Below, in pieces: positions 1-10,936 of a DNA stretch of 64,000 bases. The stretch comes from Nomia melanderi (lineage: Eukaryota > Arthropoda > Insecta > Hymenoptera > Halictidae), in the NCBI RefSeq assembly GCF_051020985.1, contig NC_134999.1, forward strand, positions 15,195,660 through 15,259,659, written 5' to 3'. Made by a program: the position numbers and the translations under genes. Below the pieces are notes generated by a model. It was not told where the DNA came from. It searched no databases and saw nothing but the letters and a program-made list of their open reading frames with translations. Each line of letters begins with the position of its first letter. The stretch's first letter is position 1.

Positions 1-410
1 TGCGGTGGGAGGATTCAGAGGTTGAGTGTTTAGTTTGAGTTAGCGATTTTTGTGTAGTGGAAGAGTAGTGAAGATTGAATTGTAGGGGGTTGTGCAGCAT
101 TATATTTTGGACGTTTGAGTTTGCATCCTGTTTGAGATGGATTCGGGGGATGTTGCGGTGGGAGGATTCAGAGGTTGAATGTTTAGTTTGAGTTAGCGAT
201 TTGAGTAGTGAAGATTAAATTGCGGGGGATTGTGCAACGTTATATTTTAGACGTTTGAGTTTGCATCCTTTTGAGATGGATTGGGGATTCTAGGGGGATG
301 TTGCGGTGGAGGATTGAGAGATTGAATGTTTGAGTTAGCGATTTTTGGGTAGTGGTGAAGAGTAGTGAGAATTGAATTGTGGGGGATTGTGCAGCGTTAT
401 ATTTTAGGCG
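1..410. repeat. Minisatellite, about 150-bp unit, almost three copies
   Basis: Units begin near 1, 151 and 300 with TGTTGCGGTGGGAGGATT and run through GTTTAGTTTGAGTTAGCGAT and GTTATATTTTAGACGTTTGA. Copies differ by small indels and substitutions. The array may extend left of the window. Confidence 0.85.
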
Positions 411-1488
411 CTAAGATATATTTTCGCTTGGAGGACGCTGTTACGAATCTCGAATCGCGAAGTGCTCCGTGCGAGGACCGCAACAGAAATGCCGTCGTTT
501 TTTGAGGAATCGGTTCCTCTCGGCGGGCCGATATTATTTCTTATTAATTATTTTTTTATAAAATGGAAAAAATCTTTATTCCTTTTATTCTGTTTATCTT
601 TTCTTAAACTGGGATTATTTGCAATTCATCAAATATTGTTCTTGTTTTTTCAATTGAGGATAATGGAAGAGGTTGTAATTATAGTTCTTAAATGGTCGCC
701 TAAGTGTTATCAAATTCTATAGTTCTACTCTATGAAATCAAATGATTGAGAGTCACCTCTCGTGTGCAAAGGATTAATTTGCTAGCGTATAATTTAGAAT
801 CAAAGGAATATTTGGAATATTATGAAGTTTTATAATTAAAATGTTAACATCTTAAGAGTTATATATGATTCAGTATTAAATAGATGATCGCGAATTCTTC
901 TATATTGCGTTCAGTGTAATTATGAATAATGAAAATGCATAAAGTGTGTGATATCAGACGACATGTCAATGTTTACAGGCAGCACTCGAGGTCAAAGCGT
1001 TGTCGTGTTCACGGATCAGTGGTCAATCAGGGTCAGACGGTCGATCCTCAATCGCCGTAACTATCGCGTCCGAACAGTCAGCGTTTATCCGCGTAACCGT
1101 TGGCGGACGAGTCTCGCGGCGATTAGATACAGGCAATGTGCAGTTCATTCGGCTGTTAAAGCAATCAGGGGCGAGGTGTCACGGAGTTCAAAATCCGAAT
1201 AGGTTGCAATCGACAGACAGCTCATTAGTCCGGCCGTTATGGGACGCGAAGACTTGAGCAGTCAACATTCGGCCGGAGGCTCGATATGTCAGCGCTCTCT
1301 TCCAGCAATTAGACACCATAGGTTTGATCGGAGATTAGTTGTCAGTCGCGTCAACATATTTGTTTGATGCATGTGCTATCGCTCTGCGCTCCGCTGATCA
1401 AACGGATGTTTGCTTCTCCAGATGCTCTAGAGATTCTCACAGATATTAAAAACAAGTTGTTAACTCTACAATAAAACGACTACTAAGA
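411..1488. other. Unique-looking AT-rich DNA with one MITE fragment
   Basis: Nothing recognisable except the family A fragment at 718-777. The 950-1260 stretch is locally higher in GC and open in two overlapping frames of about 85 codons, without splice context or protein-like composition. Confidence 0.5.
718..777 (-). mobile_element. Family A TTAA-MITE, end fragment
   Basis: About 60 bp matching the palindrome-bearing end of family A in reverse: AGAGTCACCTCTCG then TGCAAAGGATTAA. The other end is not visible, so this is a truncated copy. Confidence 0.7.
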
Positions 1489-1724
1489 TTAACCCTTTGC
1501 ACTCGAAAGGTGAGCCTTAATTACCACTTGATTTGATATAGTGAAATTAGAAGCTCATATATAATATTAAGTATGCATCGATATACAATAGAAAATATTG
1601 GAATAAAATAGCTTTGTTTTTTTATTTATGTAAGGTTCCTTATTGGTTGGTTTCAAAGAACGCATGCCTTGTCGGAAAACGATGAATATTTCTAATGGGA
1701 AATTGTCGAGTGCAAAGGGTTATT
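1489..1724 (+). mobile_element. Family A TTAA-MITE, full length
   Basis: Starts TTAACCCTTTGCACTCGA and ends TCGAGTGCAAAGGGTTAT. The terminal inverted repeats are about 18 bp, with the last TTAA decayed to TTAT. The internal palindrome is degenerate (GGTGAGCCTTAATTACC). About 235 bp, with no coding capacity. Confidence 0.85.
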
Positions 1725-2581
1725 TAACAAAAAGAAAACTTACATTCTTACAGGAACAACAATCACCAATCTCTATTAACTCTGATCAATTGTTGACTCA
1801 ATCTTATATCCCCCAAAATCGCTAACCTCCATCATCTAACCATCAAACCACAATCCACCACAATCCCTAAAAACCCCGATACCCTAAAAAGATATTAGAT
1901 CATTCGAATCTAAAAACCCTGATACCCTAAAATACCCGCAACCTCCTAAAAGAGTTAAACCCGCAAAGAATCCTCATCAGCAACATCCCGCAAGCATATC
2001 CCCTATCCGCCAAATCTAATCAACGCCGAGGTTCCATCAACGTCTCCAGCCGAAAAGCAATTAACAGCCGTCTGCTGTAGGGGAAAAGAAAAGTCCCCAG
2101 TCGAATCGCAGCCGGGTTACGAGACAGACGCGTACCAGACACGGCTGAAACGCGGGCTAAACGCGATTCCTCCTCGGAGAGACGGGCGCCGCGATGTTTT
2201 TACGCTGGCCCTTTAGCGACACGTCGTCGGCGGCGCTTTGTACGTGTGCCGGATGAGTTTTCGCCCCGGAACCGGGGACAATAATATGTGCCGCAGCCCC
2301 GTAATTCACACAGCTGATGCTCCGGGGGACGTTGCGCGCGTTTGCATATTTCTGTGCCTTCATCAGCCCTGTCTGCCACGTTCCCCGGCGCCCGTGTGTC
2401 GTCGTTCGCCTCGTATTTCGCTAAATCGCGGACCCGTCGACGAAGCTAACACGGATGAAGCATAAAAATTCATCAGAGCCTGCCGGGAAAGACACCGTAG
2501 CTAGGGGAAGGGGTGAACTTTTCTCTGTTTCCTCTGCTCGCGTCCTTTCCGGCGAAGCTTGGCCCTGATTCGCCGACGCGC

Positions 2582-2583
<2 letters not shown>
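1725..2583. other. Non-coding; short CCCTAAAA duplication, then GC-rich block
   Basis: At 1865-1935 the words CCCCGATACCCTAAAA and CCCTGATACCCTAAAA mark a small imperfect duplication. From about 2040 the sequence is GC-rich and CpG-dense up to the dinucleotide array. No convincing gene. Confidence 0.5.

Positions 2584-2667
<84 letters not shown>
2584..2667. repeat. (TC)n microsatellite, about 84 bp
   Basis: Uninterrupted TC dinucleotides, about 42 units. The antisense frame reads as alternating Arg-Glu, which is an artefact of the repeat. Confidence 0.98.
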
Positions 2668-2669
<2 letters not shown>

Positions 2670-3745
2670 AGTGCTCGGTAAATATTTAAACGTCGGCTTT
2701 AGTATTAATGCACCACCTGGAATCCGGTTGCCGGAAGTCTTTTGAACACCGGCCGCGTCCTCGTCGACGCTGATCGGTCGTTGCATGGGTTTGAAGCTTG
2801 TCTATGGTTAATCGCTGTTTGAATGATTGATCGGTCGAATGCTGGTTTGCTTTTATTGGATGGTTGTGTTATTTAAATCATAGATAAAGAAGAGGACTTA
2901 AACTTCTTAGACTTTGTATTTTTGAGTTTGAATCGTTTCGGATTCTTAACAATTATTTGGGTAATTTCGATCTGTAGACGTACTCTAGGGAAATTTGTGA
3001 TTTTGTTGATATTTAGGTTATCCGAATCTTTTGTGAATCTTTCTTAGAAACGTTAGGAACCTGTGATTTTAGAATCTGATAGGTGAATTCTGTCTGAACT
3101 GCTGTTTTAACAAGTGAAAGTTGTTCGCTGTTGAACCAGCTTCTTTCGGTGCGCGACTTGTCCTAATCCTCTAACGGTGGAACATCGTCGCGTGGAGGTT
3201 TAACTGGACAAACAAGTAGATTCAATGCGCGAAGTCTAATCTAGGGGCACGAGATGTTTTCCCAGACCCGTGGGCGACCAGCGAAATAATACCTAAGTTT
3301 CCGGATCGCGTCGTAACGGTGGCTGATTTACATTCATATTCCCTATTACACGGGTACAAGTTTCGGATGAAAGGGATTCGCGCGAGACGGCTGGTCTCTC
3401 GTGTTTTCGGTGGCGTTTGAGGGGAACAGCTTGTTGATTGTCGTTTTATCAGGACTATCGGGTCAATACGTTGTCGGGAATGAAGTCTGCTGTCCAAGGA
3501 TTCTTGTTTGGCGGAGGTCTTTCAACCCTGGAACTTTTCGGGCGCGGGACCCACGAACTCGCGAGTCGTTGAACTTCGCAACTGAGTTGTCCTTTTTGCG
3601 CGAGACATTTCGGAACCGCCATTTATTGTTTTATTCGGAGTCAAAGGAGGAGATCCGAGATCTGAGATCGAGGATTGATGACAATTGTCTGGACAAAAGT
3701 TTCGTTATTCGAGAGAGGCGTTGTTTCGTTTGCTCTTTATTATTC
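2668..3745. other. Unannotated single-copy DNA
   Basis: No repeat family or gene recognised. A 134-codon plus frame (3401-3805) runs into the family K element, which argues that it is fortuitous. Confidence 0.45.
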
Positions 3746-3970
3746 TCAACGCGTTCGCTGCCGGCGTCACATATTTGTAACGGTGTAATCCTATGTTTTA
3801 CATAATGAAAATCAAATTAATCCTATAGATGTTGTTATTAGAAATTATAAACTATTTAGGAACTTAGTGACTCGTCAGTTTCATTTTTCTAATGTTTTGT
3901 TTAGATTTATTGGGTTGAAGGAAATATAATTAAGACCGTTCGAAATAAATGCTGGTAGCGAAAGTGTTAA
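3746..3970 (+). mobile_element. Family K TTAA-MITE, full length
   Basis: Starts TCAACGCGTTCGCTGCCG (TTAA decayed to TCAA) and ends GCTGGTAGCGAAAGTGTTAA. Next to the left end is the hairpin GTCACATATTTGTAAC, which is perfect (GTCACATATTTGTGAC) in the copy at 62.4 kb. Length 225 bp. Its right TTAA is also the left TTAA of the next element. Confidence 0.8.
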
Positions 3971-4189
3971 CACGTTGACTGCCATGAAAAACTTTAGTGT
4001 TTTACGTCATTTTTTTTTTTGTAGCGAAGGTAGAAAGAAATGATTATCAATGATTTGGTGTTACAGTTCTTAAGTTATATTATTATCTTTTTACTTATGC
4101 TGTTGAATATTTTTATTGGGTGTCGGTTATCTTAAGAGGTACAATTGTTTTCAAATCATTGGAAAGCTCCGGTCATCGCTGACTGTTAA
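3967..4189 (-). mobile_element. Family L TTAA-MITE
   Basis: Starts TTAACACGTTGACTGCCA. Its body matches in reverse the copy at 54287-54520 through TCTTAAGTTATATTATTATC and CTCCGGTCATCG. The right end is shortened to GACTGTTAA. Shares its left TTAA with the family K copy. Confidence 0.75.
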
Positions 4190-4935
4190 TGTCTTTCACT
4201 GTAGATGTAGATGTAGATGCAAAGATTTTCTACAAAATCATTTGCTCTTTACGTTTCACGATCAATTAGACTCCAGAGGATGAACACAGTCCACAGTTTG
4301 AATATTCAACGAGATTCTTATTCAATAAAGTTGAAGTGGTCTGAGTTTGATAGAGGTTTATGAAATTTAATGCTGGCTCATCTAATTTGATGACGTTTCC
4401 AGTAATCTGATACCATAACACGAAACCTGACACCGAACTAGGTGAGCTGATAGTGTGTTCTGAAATCTATCACCGCGTCATGCGATGTGATACCACTCTG
4501 TCAGCGCATTACTGCGAAATTTATGCCTCCGTTTGCGAATTCGTCGGTGCTATTAATCATTGTCAGCTCCGTGTTTGTTTAAAAAACAACCTCGCGTGAC
4601 GGCATTCGGTAATTGAGTCCACATTACGGTCCCCATAATCGAAACGACCAAACACCAAAGATGATCGATTCTGCGCGCCAATACGCATCTGCGTTCAACG
4701 AAACGTACGATTGTCCCTCTATTTAACATCTGAAAAATCTTTTAACGAAACACACCAATGAAATTATAAAATTAACTCATCGAAATGATCTCAATTTCCA
4801 TGATTAATTTCAATTCATTTCATTCGCTGAAGAAACACACCATTTTCCACGGAAATAAGAAAAACTTACAAATGAAAATTAAGAAACACAGATATTTTAT
4901 GCAAATATTTCACATATTGATGCTTTATACAAAAC
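4190..4935. other. Non-coding; degenerate TGATACC-type short repeats
   Basis: A GTAGATGTAGATGTAGATG triplet run sits near 4203. Between about 4380 and 4510 the words TCTGATACC, CTGACACC, CTATCACC and GTGATACC recur every 20-30 bp, a strongly decayed tandem array. Nothing else seen. Confidence 0.4.
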
Positions 4936-5153
4936 TTAACATTAGAACTACTAGATAGGTCAAACTGACCCGTTCCTACTTTCCCAATGATAAAAACATA
5001 ACACATGTGTCTCTGTGGAATCATTAAAGAAATTGAATTAGTAATACTCAAATTGCATTATAAGACAATTGAAATCTCAGTAGTTGCATTCTTCGAGTTC
5101 CTATCGACAAATTTCGAAATGCCGATTTCACTGCTCGGTAGTTCTAGTGTTAA
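4936..5153 (+). mobile_element. Family C' TTAA-MITE, full length
   Basis: Starts TTAACATTAGAACTACTAG and ends CTCGGTAGTTCTAGTGTTAA, 218 bp. Just inside the left end is AGGTCA-AAC-TGACCC (4957-4971), an inverted repeat with a 3-bp spacer. Related to family C by its termini but with a different interior. Confidence 0.85.
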
Positions 5154-5264
5154 CACTATGCCGTCCGCGCGCGCAATCGGGAATCTTTTGTTTGGCACCG
5201 GTAAGACACGTTTGGATCATTCCGCTTGTCAGCGCGGTCTCCTCAAGGTTTTCGGGAAATCATC

Positions 5265-5579
5265 GAACGTCAAATTTTCAGAGAACTGAATTGTGCGGAT
5301 GGCAATTTTCACTGAGGACAACTTATATCACTATACATAGAAATACTCAGACATCATACTGTTATGTAATATATTTTAAATAGATCATCATTCAAATCAA
5401 ATTTTATATTTTCCTCAATGCTGTGGTAATTAGCGAAGTTGCATAGTTGCAAGTGTCTTTACATAAAAACAAGATTTCTCGTTACCAGTACGCAATGTGC
5501 TAATCTTATATATACCACTTTGTAATTCGTTATATCAAATCAAATGACTGAGAGTCACCTCTCGAGTGCAAAGGGTTAA
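5265..5579. mobile_element. Truncated family E MITE followed by a family A end fragment
   Basis: From about 5270 the sequence matches the interior and right part of family E in reverse and ends ACCAGTACGCAATGTGCTAA near 5503. Its left terminus is missing. It is followed by a family A end fragment (about 5505-5579) with GACTGAGAGTCACCTC and GAGTGCAAAGGGTTAA. Confidence 0.7.
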
Positions 5580-6200
5580 TATCTTAGACGCGCGATTCTT
5601 CATTTCAATCAATTATCAATTCAACCTTCAATTCTTCAAATCCTCAATTCAGTCATTTCATCTAACAAAGTTACCCTCTTCGAAGCTTCTAATACGAAGC
5701 AATACCTTCAATTCCAATTTACCATGACAGAATCCCGAGACGCGACACATTTATGTTCCTCCGAGCTTAGTTCCAAACAATGAACTTAACCGTTAACAAG
5801 CGAAACTCATCGTTAACAAGCGAAAAACGCCTCGGTAAGTACCGGACGCGTCGAAGCCGGATTTTTACACGTTGTCCCGCCACGAGCACGTCGATAAAGT
5901 GTCAAAGCGTCGACGGAAGGCGCGCGCGAGGCAGAAACTTTTCAACAGCCTGTATTTTGTTCTCCGTCAGCCGGGGAGGACTTTCCTGCTGACGACATAC
6001 TTTATCCAGTTCCCTGTCGCTGTCGCTCCAAGGATTTCGCCGGCAAGAATTTAGGATAAAGGCTGATTTACACATGCCGTAGGCTGCGCCCTTCTACCCT
6101 CTTTAACCCGTTCCCTAGCGATTTCTTTCAACCGTCCCCTTTAACACGTTCCATGCTAAGACTGTTTTCTGAAGATTAGCTTATAATTATTAAAATGAAA
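5580..6200. other. Non-coding, GC-rich CpG-dense block at about 5740-6060
   Basis: Unique-looking sequence, GC-rich in the middle. Open frames are short (60-70 codons) and overlap one another. No gene supported. Confidence 0.4.
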
Positions 6201-6370
6201 AAATCATAACTATCAAGGAAAGGGTGTATAGTTTAAGATGCATAACACAACAAAGCAATAAATTTATTTTTCATATGAAGTAAATTTTCATATTTAATAT
6301 TAAACTTTCTATAATGCATCAATGTACGAAATATTGAAAGAAAATAATTCTCTTCCTCAATGCATGTGAG

Positions 6371-6630
6371 ATTTCTTAATTCAATCTAAGAAAATGTCGT
6401 CTGTATCTCATTAGAAAATATTCAATATTTCCGGTGAAAAAATTCTGGAGTACAAAGATCTAATTCCAGTTTACTTCTCTATAAGTATCAATTATAAAGT
6501 TATTTCTTATTCAATCTAAGAAAATGTTCGCTGTATCTCATTAGAAAATATTCAATATTTCCGGTGAAAAAATTCTGGAGTACAAAGATCTAATTCCAGT
6601 TTACTTCTCTATAAGTATCAATTATAAAGT
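6371..6630. repeat. 130-bp near-perfect tandem duplication inside a family A body
   Basis: Two copies (about 6371-6500 and 6501-6630) share TCAATCTAAGAAAATG, GGTGAAAAAATTCTGGAGTA and ATAAGTATCAATTATAAAGT with only one or two differences, so the duplication is young. The sequence to the left (from about 6200) resembles family A interior, with AATATTGAAAGAAAATA. Confidence 0.85.
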
Positions 6631-6639
6631 TATTTCTTT

Positions 6640-7319
6640 ATAAATATCTCAGAGTTTAAGATAGAATTTTCCTGTTTGGTTTTGTATCAAATATTTACAA
6701 GAAAAGAGAGGAACAGCTCATTTGTTTAAGCCTTCAAGGTTGATTGTCGTTGTAGGTAAGGTGTGTAATGCATAAAAAAAATTCCCGTCGGTTTTTTATC
6801 CTTAAGTTGAACCCTTTATTCTCCATCGATTTCCATCTTTCACGTAACGCGTGCATCCGTTTTAAAGCGGCTAGTCCCTTCTAAACTCAATCTGTCAGCG
6901 ACCGGACGGTCGATTCGTCGAGGATAATGCATATGCAAAGCGACCGTGAAATATTGTTCTCGAAGCACCGGTTCGTGTTCCGGCTGCGGCTAAAAAATGG
7001 CCGGCCAACCCCTTCCTCTGAACTCACCCTGGACGTACCGGCCGGTGTAAATATCGCTGATAGAGCAGGACAAATGTTTATCCGTGAGGGATGCCGCAGT
7101 TTTTTTCAATGCTTTTTCTGCCGTTGGGAACCTTCTTCTTTGTTGGGAAGAGGATGTCGGGGATTAATTGTGTGCTGGGACTCAGCGGGAATTGTTTTGA
7201 AGCTGTTGCGCCGGACACGGATGTCTGCGGGATACGGCGGATCCATTTTAGTCTGCGGAGACTTCAGGGGTTTGTGGAGTTTGGAAAATTGAGTAATAAA
7301 TTTTCGGGTTTTTAAATAT
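6640..7319. other. Unannotated DNA with a GC-rich core
   Basis: Contains GGCCGGCC and CCGGCCGG words near 7000-7045. A 121-codon plus frame (6927-7292) has no homology I recognise. No element ends seen. Confidence 0.4.
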
Positions 7320-7885
7320 TTAAATTTACTAAATTCTAAGTTTTCATATTTTCTAATTTCCAAATTTCCAAATATCCAAATATACAAATTTCCAAATTTC
7401 CAAATATCTGAATTTCCAAATATCTAAATTCCCAAATATTTGAATTTCCAAATATCTAAGTTTCCAAATTTCCAAACTTCTAAATTTCCAAATTTCCAAA
7501 TATCCAAATTTCCAAGTATCAAAATTATCAAGTTATCAAGTTATCAAGTTATCAAGTTATCAAGTTATCAAGTTATCAAATTACCAAATTACCAAATTAT
7601 CAAATTACCAAGTTATCAAACTATCAAATTATCAAACTATCAAATTACCAAATTACCAAATTACCAAATTACCAAATTACCAAATTACCAAATTACCAAA
7701 TTACCAAATTATCAAATTATCAAACTATCAAATTACCAAATTACCAAACTATCAAATTACCAAATTACCAAATTACCAAACTATCAAATTACCAAATTAC
7801 CAAATTACCAAATTACCAAATTATCAAATTATGAAATTACCAATTTATCACTTTACCAAACTATAACCACCAAATTTTCAAAGCT
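7320..7885. repeat. Degenerate 8-bp satellite (CAAATTAC / CAAATTTC)
   Basis: More than 60 units of CAAATTNC with variants CAAGTTAT and CAAACTAT, most homogeneous at 7570-7830. An 8-bp period repeats its codon pattern every 24 bp, so stop codons are excluded and a 149-codon frame appears. That frame is an artefact. A sister array lies at 14.4 kb. Confidence 0.95.
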
Positions 7886-8763
7886 TTAAACATTTAAACT
7901 TTCACATTTGGATGCCTCGATTACAGAATATCTGTCGCCATTTCGAAAGGCATTTTATACCCTCAGAAACGCGGGGGTTCCAAATTGAAATTAAAAGTTA
8001 GCATTGGTAACATTAACTGAAAGAAGTTTACCGAAAGTCTTTTGATCCCTCAATGTTCGCGCAAACATAAACTTTCATCAGAAGGTAATCACATTCGTAG
8101 CTACAAACAATTTCGTCGCCGAGAGGTAAAGAGAAATAAGAAACTCCCCCGACCGCTTTTCATTCCGCGTTCAATTTTCAACGATAAACACGTGTAGCTA
8201 ACTGATTCCACTTCCTTCTTGATATTAATATAAAACGTTTGCCTCTCAAGTTCCCTCTTTACTACCGTGAATCTCTCTCAAGATCCTTCCGAGGCTCTCC
8301 TCAGTCTTCATAGGAATTCTTTAAAGGTTCTTCCGAGCTTTTCCCTCTGCAGCCTCAAAAAAATCTTTCTCAGTACCATTTGAGCTCCATTTCACGATTC
8401 TTGGAAGCTTCTTTCACTGCTCCATGTTTAAACCGCAGAGAATAGCAATCCACATAAATGCGGCTGCGCCGGTGATGTTCAGTTGGCAGTTAGCTGTAGA
8501 TCCTTAATCTCAGGAAGATATTTACATCCACCGTACCATATTTTTCTGATATTTCAATTTTCTATACCTTTATACCTACACATTCCCCATACTATTACAC
8601 AGTTTTCAATATTTCCATAAATTTCCCATGTATCATTAATATACTTTCTAATTAATCAAACCATATAAAACGAAAAGAAATCATTCAAAGAATACTTTAA
8701 CCTCTTTCCTACCATTTTAATTCTATATCTTATCACAGAAAATCTCGTTTCGGTAGAAATAGT
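7886..8763. other. Unannotated AT-rich DNA
   Basis: No repeats or genes recognised until about 8700, where a family D right end (CGGTAGAAATAGTGTTAA, ending 8767) closes the stretch. Confidence 0.4.
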
Positions 8764-8953
8764 GTTAACTCGCATATTATTGAATCAATTACATAATAAT
8801 TCCTCAAAAAGAACTTCTGTCTTCCAATGACAAAGGAGGAAATTCGAATCTAATCCACTTTCAGTCCAAAATTCAATGGATAAAAATGATTAAACTGAGA
8901 AAACAAGTTAAAATTTCAGAAAGTGTCTTTTGACACCTACGGTAGAAACAGTG

Positions 8954-9200
8954 TTAACACGTTGAATGCCATGGTGGTCACCGGTGACCCCCAACCAAAT
9001 CGAATTACTATAGTTCATTGAATTAAACGATGATTATCTAGAAACCTTTGTACATTACAAATAATGCTATATAATCCGGTGACATTCAGCTGGATGAATA
9101 TGCAGTAATACTAATGGAATTCAATCGAATGATTGCATATTAAATTCTTTCTCGTTTGTGGATTTTGCTCTATGAAATCGTGCGGTATTCAACGTGTTAA
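8954..9200 (+). mobile_element. Family B TTAA-MITE, copy B1
   Basis: 247 bp. Starts TTAACACGTTGAATGCC and ends GGTATTCAACGTGTTAA. A perfect 14-bp palindrome GGTCACCGGTGACC lies at 8976-8989, near the left end only. Inserted at the junction of two array units. Confidence 0.93.
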
Positions 9201-9320
9201 CTCTCATATTATTAATTCAATTACCTGAATTTCAAATAATTCCTCAAAATAAGAGCTGTCTTCCAATAACAATAACAGTAAAGGAGGAAATTCGAGACTG
9301 ACCCACTTCCAGTCCAAAAC

Positions 9321-9567
9321 TTAACACGTTGAACGCCGCATGATTTCATAAAAAAAAAAAAATTCGAAATGGAAAAATATAACATTAAACCATTTGATTG
9401 AATTGCATTGTTATTGCTGCAAGTTCATCTAGCTGATTGTCACCACATTAGCTAGAATTATATATAATATAGAAATGTCTTCAAATAATCATCGTTTAAT
9501 TGAGTGAACTATAGTAATTCGATTTGGTTGGGGTCACCGGTGACCCCCACGGCATTCAACGTATTAA
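9321..9567 (-). mobile_element. Family B TTAA-MITE, copy B2 (inverted)
   Basis: 247 bp, the same length as B1 but in the opposite orientation. The palindrome GGTCACCGGTGACC is at 9532-9545. Ends are TTAACACGTTGAACGCC and GGCATTCAACGTATTAA. The unit it interrupts reads on from CAGTCCAAAAC to TGGAGGAAAAACGATT, matching the uninterrupted first unit. Confidence 0.93.
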
Positions 9568-9770
9568 TGGAGGAAAAACGATTGAACCGAGAAAACAAGT
9601 TAAAATTTCAGAAAGCGTCTTTTGACATCTTCGGTAGAAACCGTGTTAACTCACATATTATTAATTCAATTACCTGAATTTCAAATAATTCCTCAAAATA
9701 AGAACTGTCTTCTAATAGCAGTAAAGGAGGAAATTCGAGTCTGGCCCACTTTCGGTCCGCAACTGTCAAG

Positions 9771-10310
9771 TAGTCGCAACGTTAATCTTCGTCAGTTTGT
9801 TTACCCCCGGCCAAGTTGCAACATACGCGTCAAGGAATTAACTCGCAGATCCCAGGGTTGCGTCCACGCGTCGTTTCTAATCCTGGGACGGTATTAAATT
9901 TGTACGGAAGCGGATTTATCGCGTCCAAAGCGGGGCGCGCGAGGTCGCGAGTGCCACGAGTTTTGACAAGGGTTAACAGTATTTCATTAGTAGCATTAGG
10001 TCTATGGGAATGGGAATGGTCGGCCGGTTACGCGACCGAGATTGAGGCTACTGAAGCAATTTGCAGACTACTGCAACCCATTTTCGAGAAAATCAGGACA
10101 GGGGAACTCTGTGATTGGAAACCGGAGATACCCCCAGGAATGGAAGTCGAATATGATGAAGCCCGGAAAACGGTATTTAAATGTGCCGAAGCTCGCCAAA
10201 TGCAAGTTCGAGTTTAGATAATAGGAGCCGGCCGAAACGAGGAAACTTCTAATATGGATGTTGAAATTGTTCTTCGATTAGGAGCGGGACGACGCGGATT
10301 AGACGTGTTA
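9771..10310. other. Single-copy block with a 133-codon open frame
   Basis: Plus frame 9816-10217 ends in a stretch of ordinary composition (for example KPEIPPGMEVEYDEARKTVF), with no low complexity. It has no recognised domain, and no start or splice context that proves coding. I leave it uncalled and list it for checking. Confidence 0.3.
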
Positions 10311-10936
10311 TTAAACCCTTGCCTTATGATTTCATTTGTTAGAACTATTTGTCGTTAACACATTGCGTACTGGAAGCGATAAATCTCTTTCTTGTTTAAA
10401 CCTATCGTAAGTTTGCGAACTACCATAGCATTTAGGGAAATATTGAATTTTATTAGAACTGATTAGTTGTTTAATACTTATGAAGTAATAAGATGTTTGA
10501 ATATTTTTCATGTAGTGATATATCACGGATTTATAAGTTGAGCTCATTGAGAAATCGGCCAGTTGTCTGCAATGTGTTAACACTGTTACCGAAAGTGTCA
10601 AAAGACAAATTTGATTGTTTGTTAACCCCTTGCCTTATAATATCATGTGAGACACGAAGTGAAGATTTCTAATATGGTTTGACAAACATAAATGTCATTG
10701 AGTTGTGTTAAGTTCAAATGAAACATTATTGTTCTTGTTAGCAATTTGTATGGTTTATAGTAAACCTACATATAGAAAGAGCATGGAATGTTTTCTTTTA
10801 CTAATGTATTATTAACACTATTTCTACCGAAGGTGTGAAAAGAAAGATTTCGAAATTTTAACATAAAATTATTTTCCCAGTTTAGTCGTATATTCCGAAT
10901 ATTTCAAGCGAGAAACTTTCGCGTGCAAAGAGTTAA
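10311..10936. mobile_element. Chain of TTAA-bounded element pieces
   Basis: TTAA boundaries at 10311, 10355, 10577, 10622, 10812 and 10933 divide the stretch. The pieces are a fragment TTAAACCCTTGCCTTATG, the full family E copy, a 49-bp family D end piece (TTAACACTGTTACCGAAAG), a 194-bp element starting TTAACCCCTTGCCTTATAA, and a segment that begins as family D (TTAACACTATTTCTACCG) and ends as family A (TTTCGCGTGCAAAGAGTTAA). Confidence 0.8.
10355..10580. mobile_element. Family E TTAA-MITE, copy E2
   Basis: 226 bp. Starts TTAACACATTGCGTACTGG; its right end GTCTGCAATGTGTTAA is more decayed. Shares TTAA with both neighbours. Confidence 0.85.

Larger units (their letters stand above)
8764..9770. 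repeat. Three-unit tandem array of a family D-type element, interrupted by two family B MITEs
   Basis: Units start at TTAACTC plus CATATTATT at 8764, 9197 and 9646. Each continues through AATAATTCCTCAAAA and GGAGGAAATTCGA. Units 1 and 2 end in the D terminus CGGTAGAAAC(A/C)GTGTTAA; unit 3 is cut off near 9770. Adjacent units share one TTAA. B1 sits exactly between units 1 and 2, and B2 inside unit 2, both at TTAA. Without the insertions the units are about 190-210 bp. Confidence 0.85.

Noticed and set aside
2421..2786. 121-codon minus frame with an Arg-Glu repeat
   Set aside because: Translation of the (TC)n microsatellite.
7440..7889. 149-codon frame with repeated ITKLPNYQ-like peptide
   Set aside because: Produced by an 8-bp satellite; any frame stays open because the unit lacks stops when repeated.
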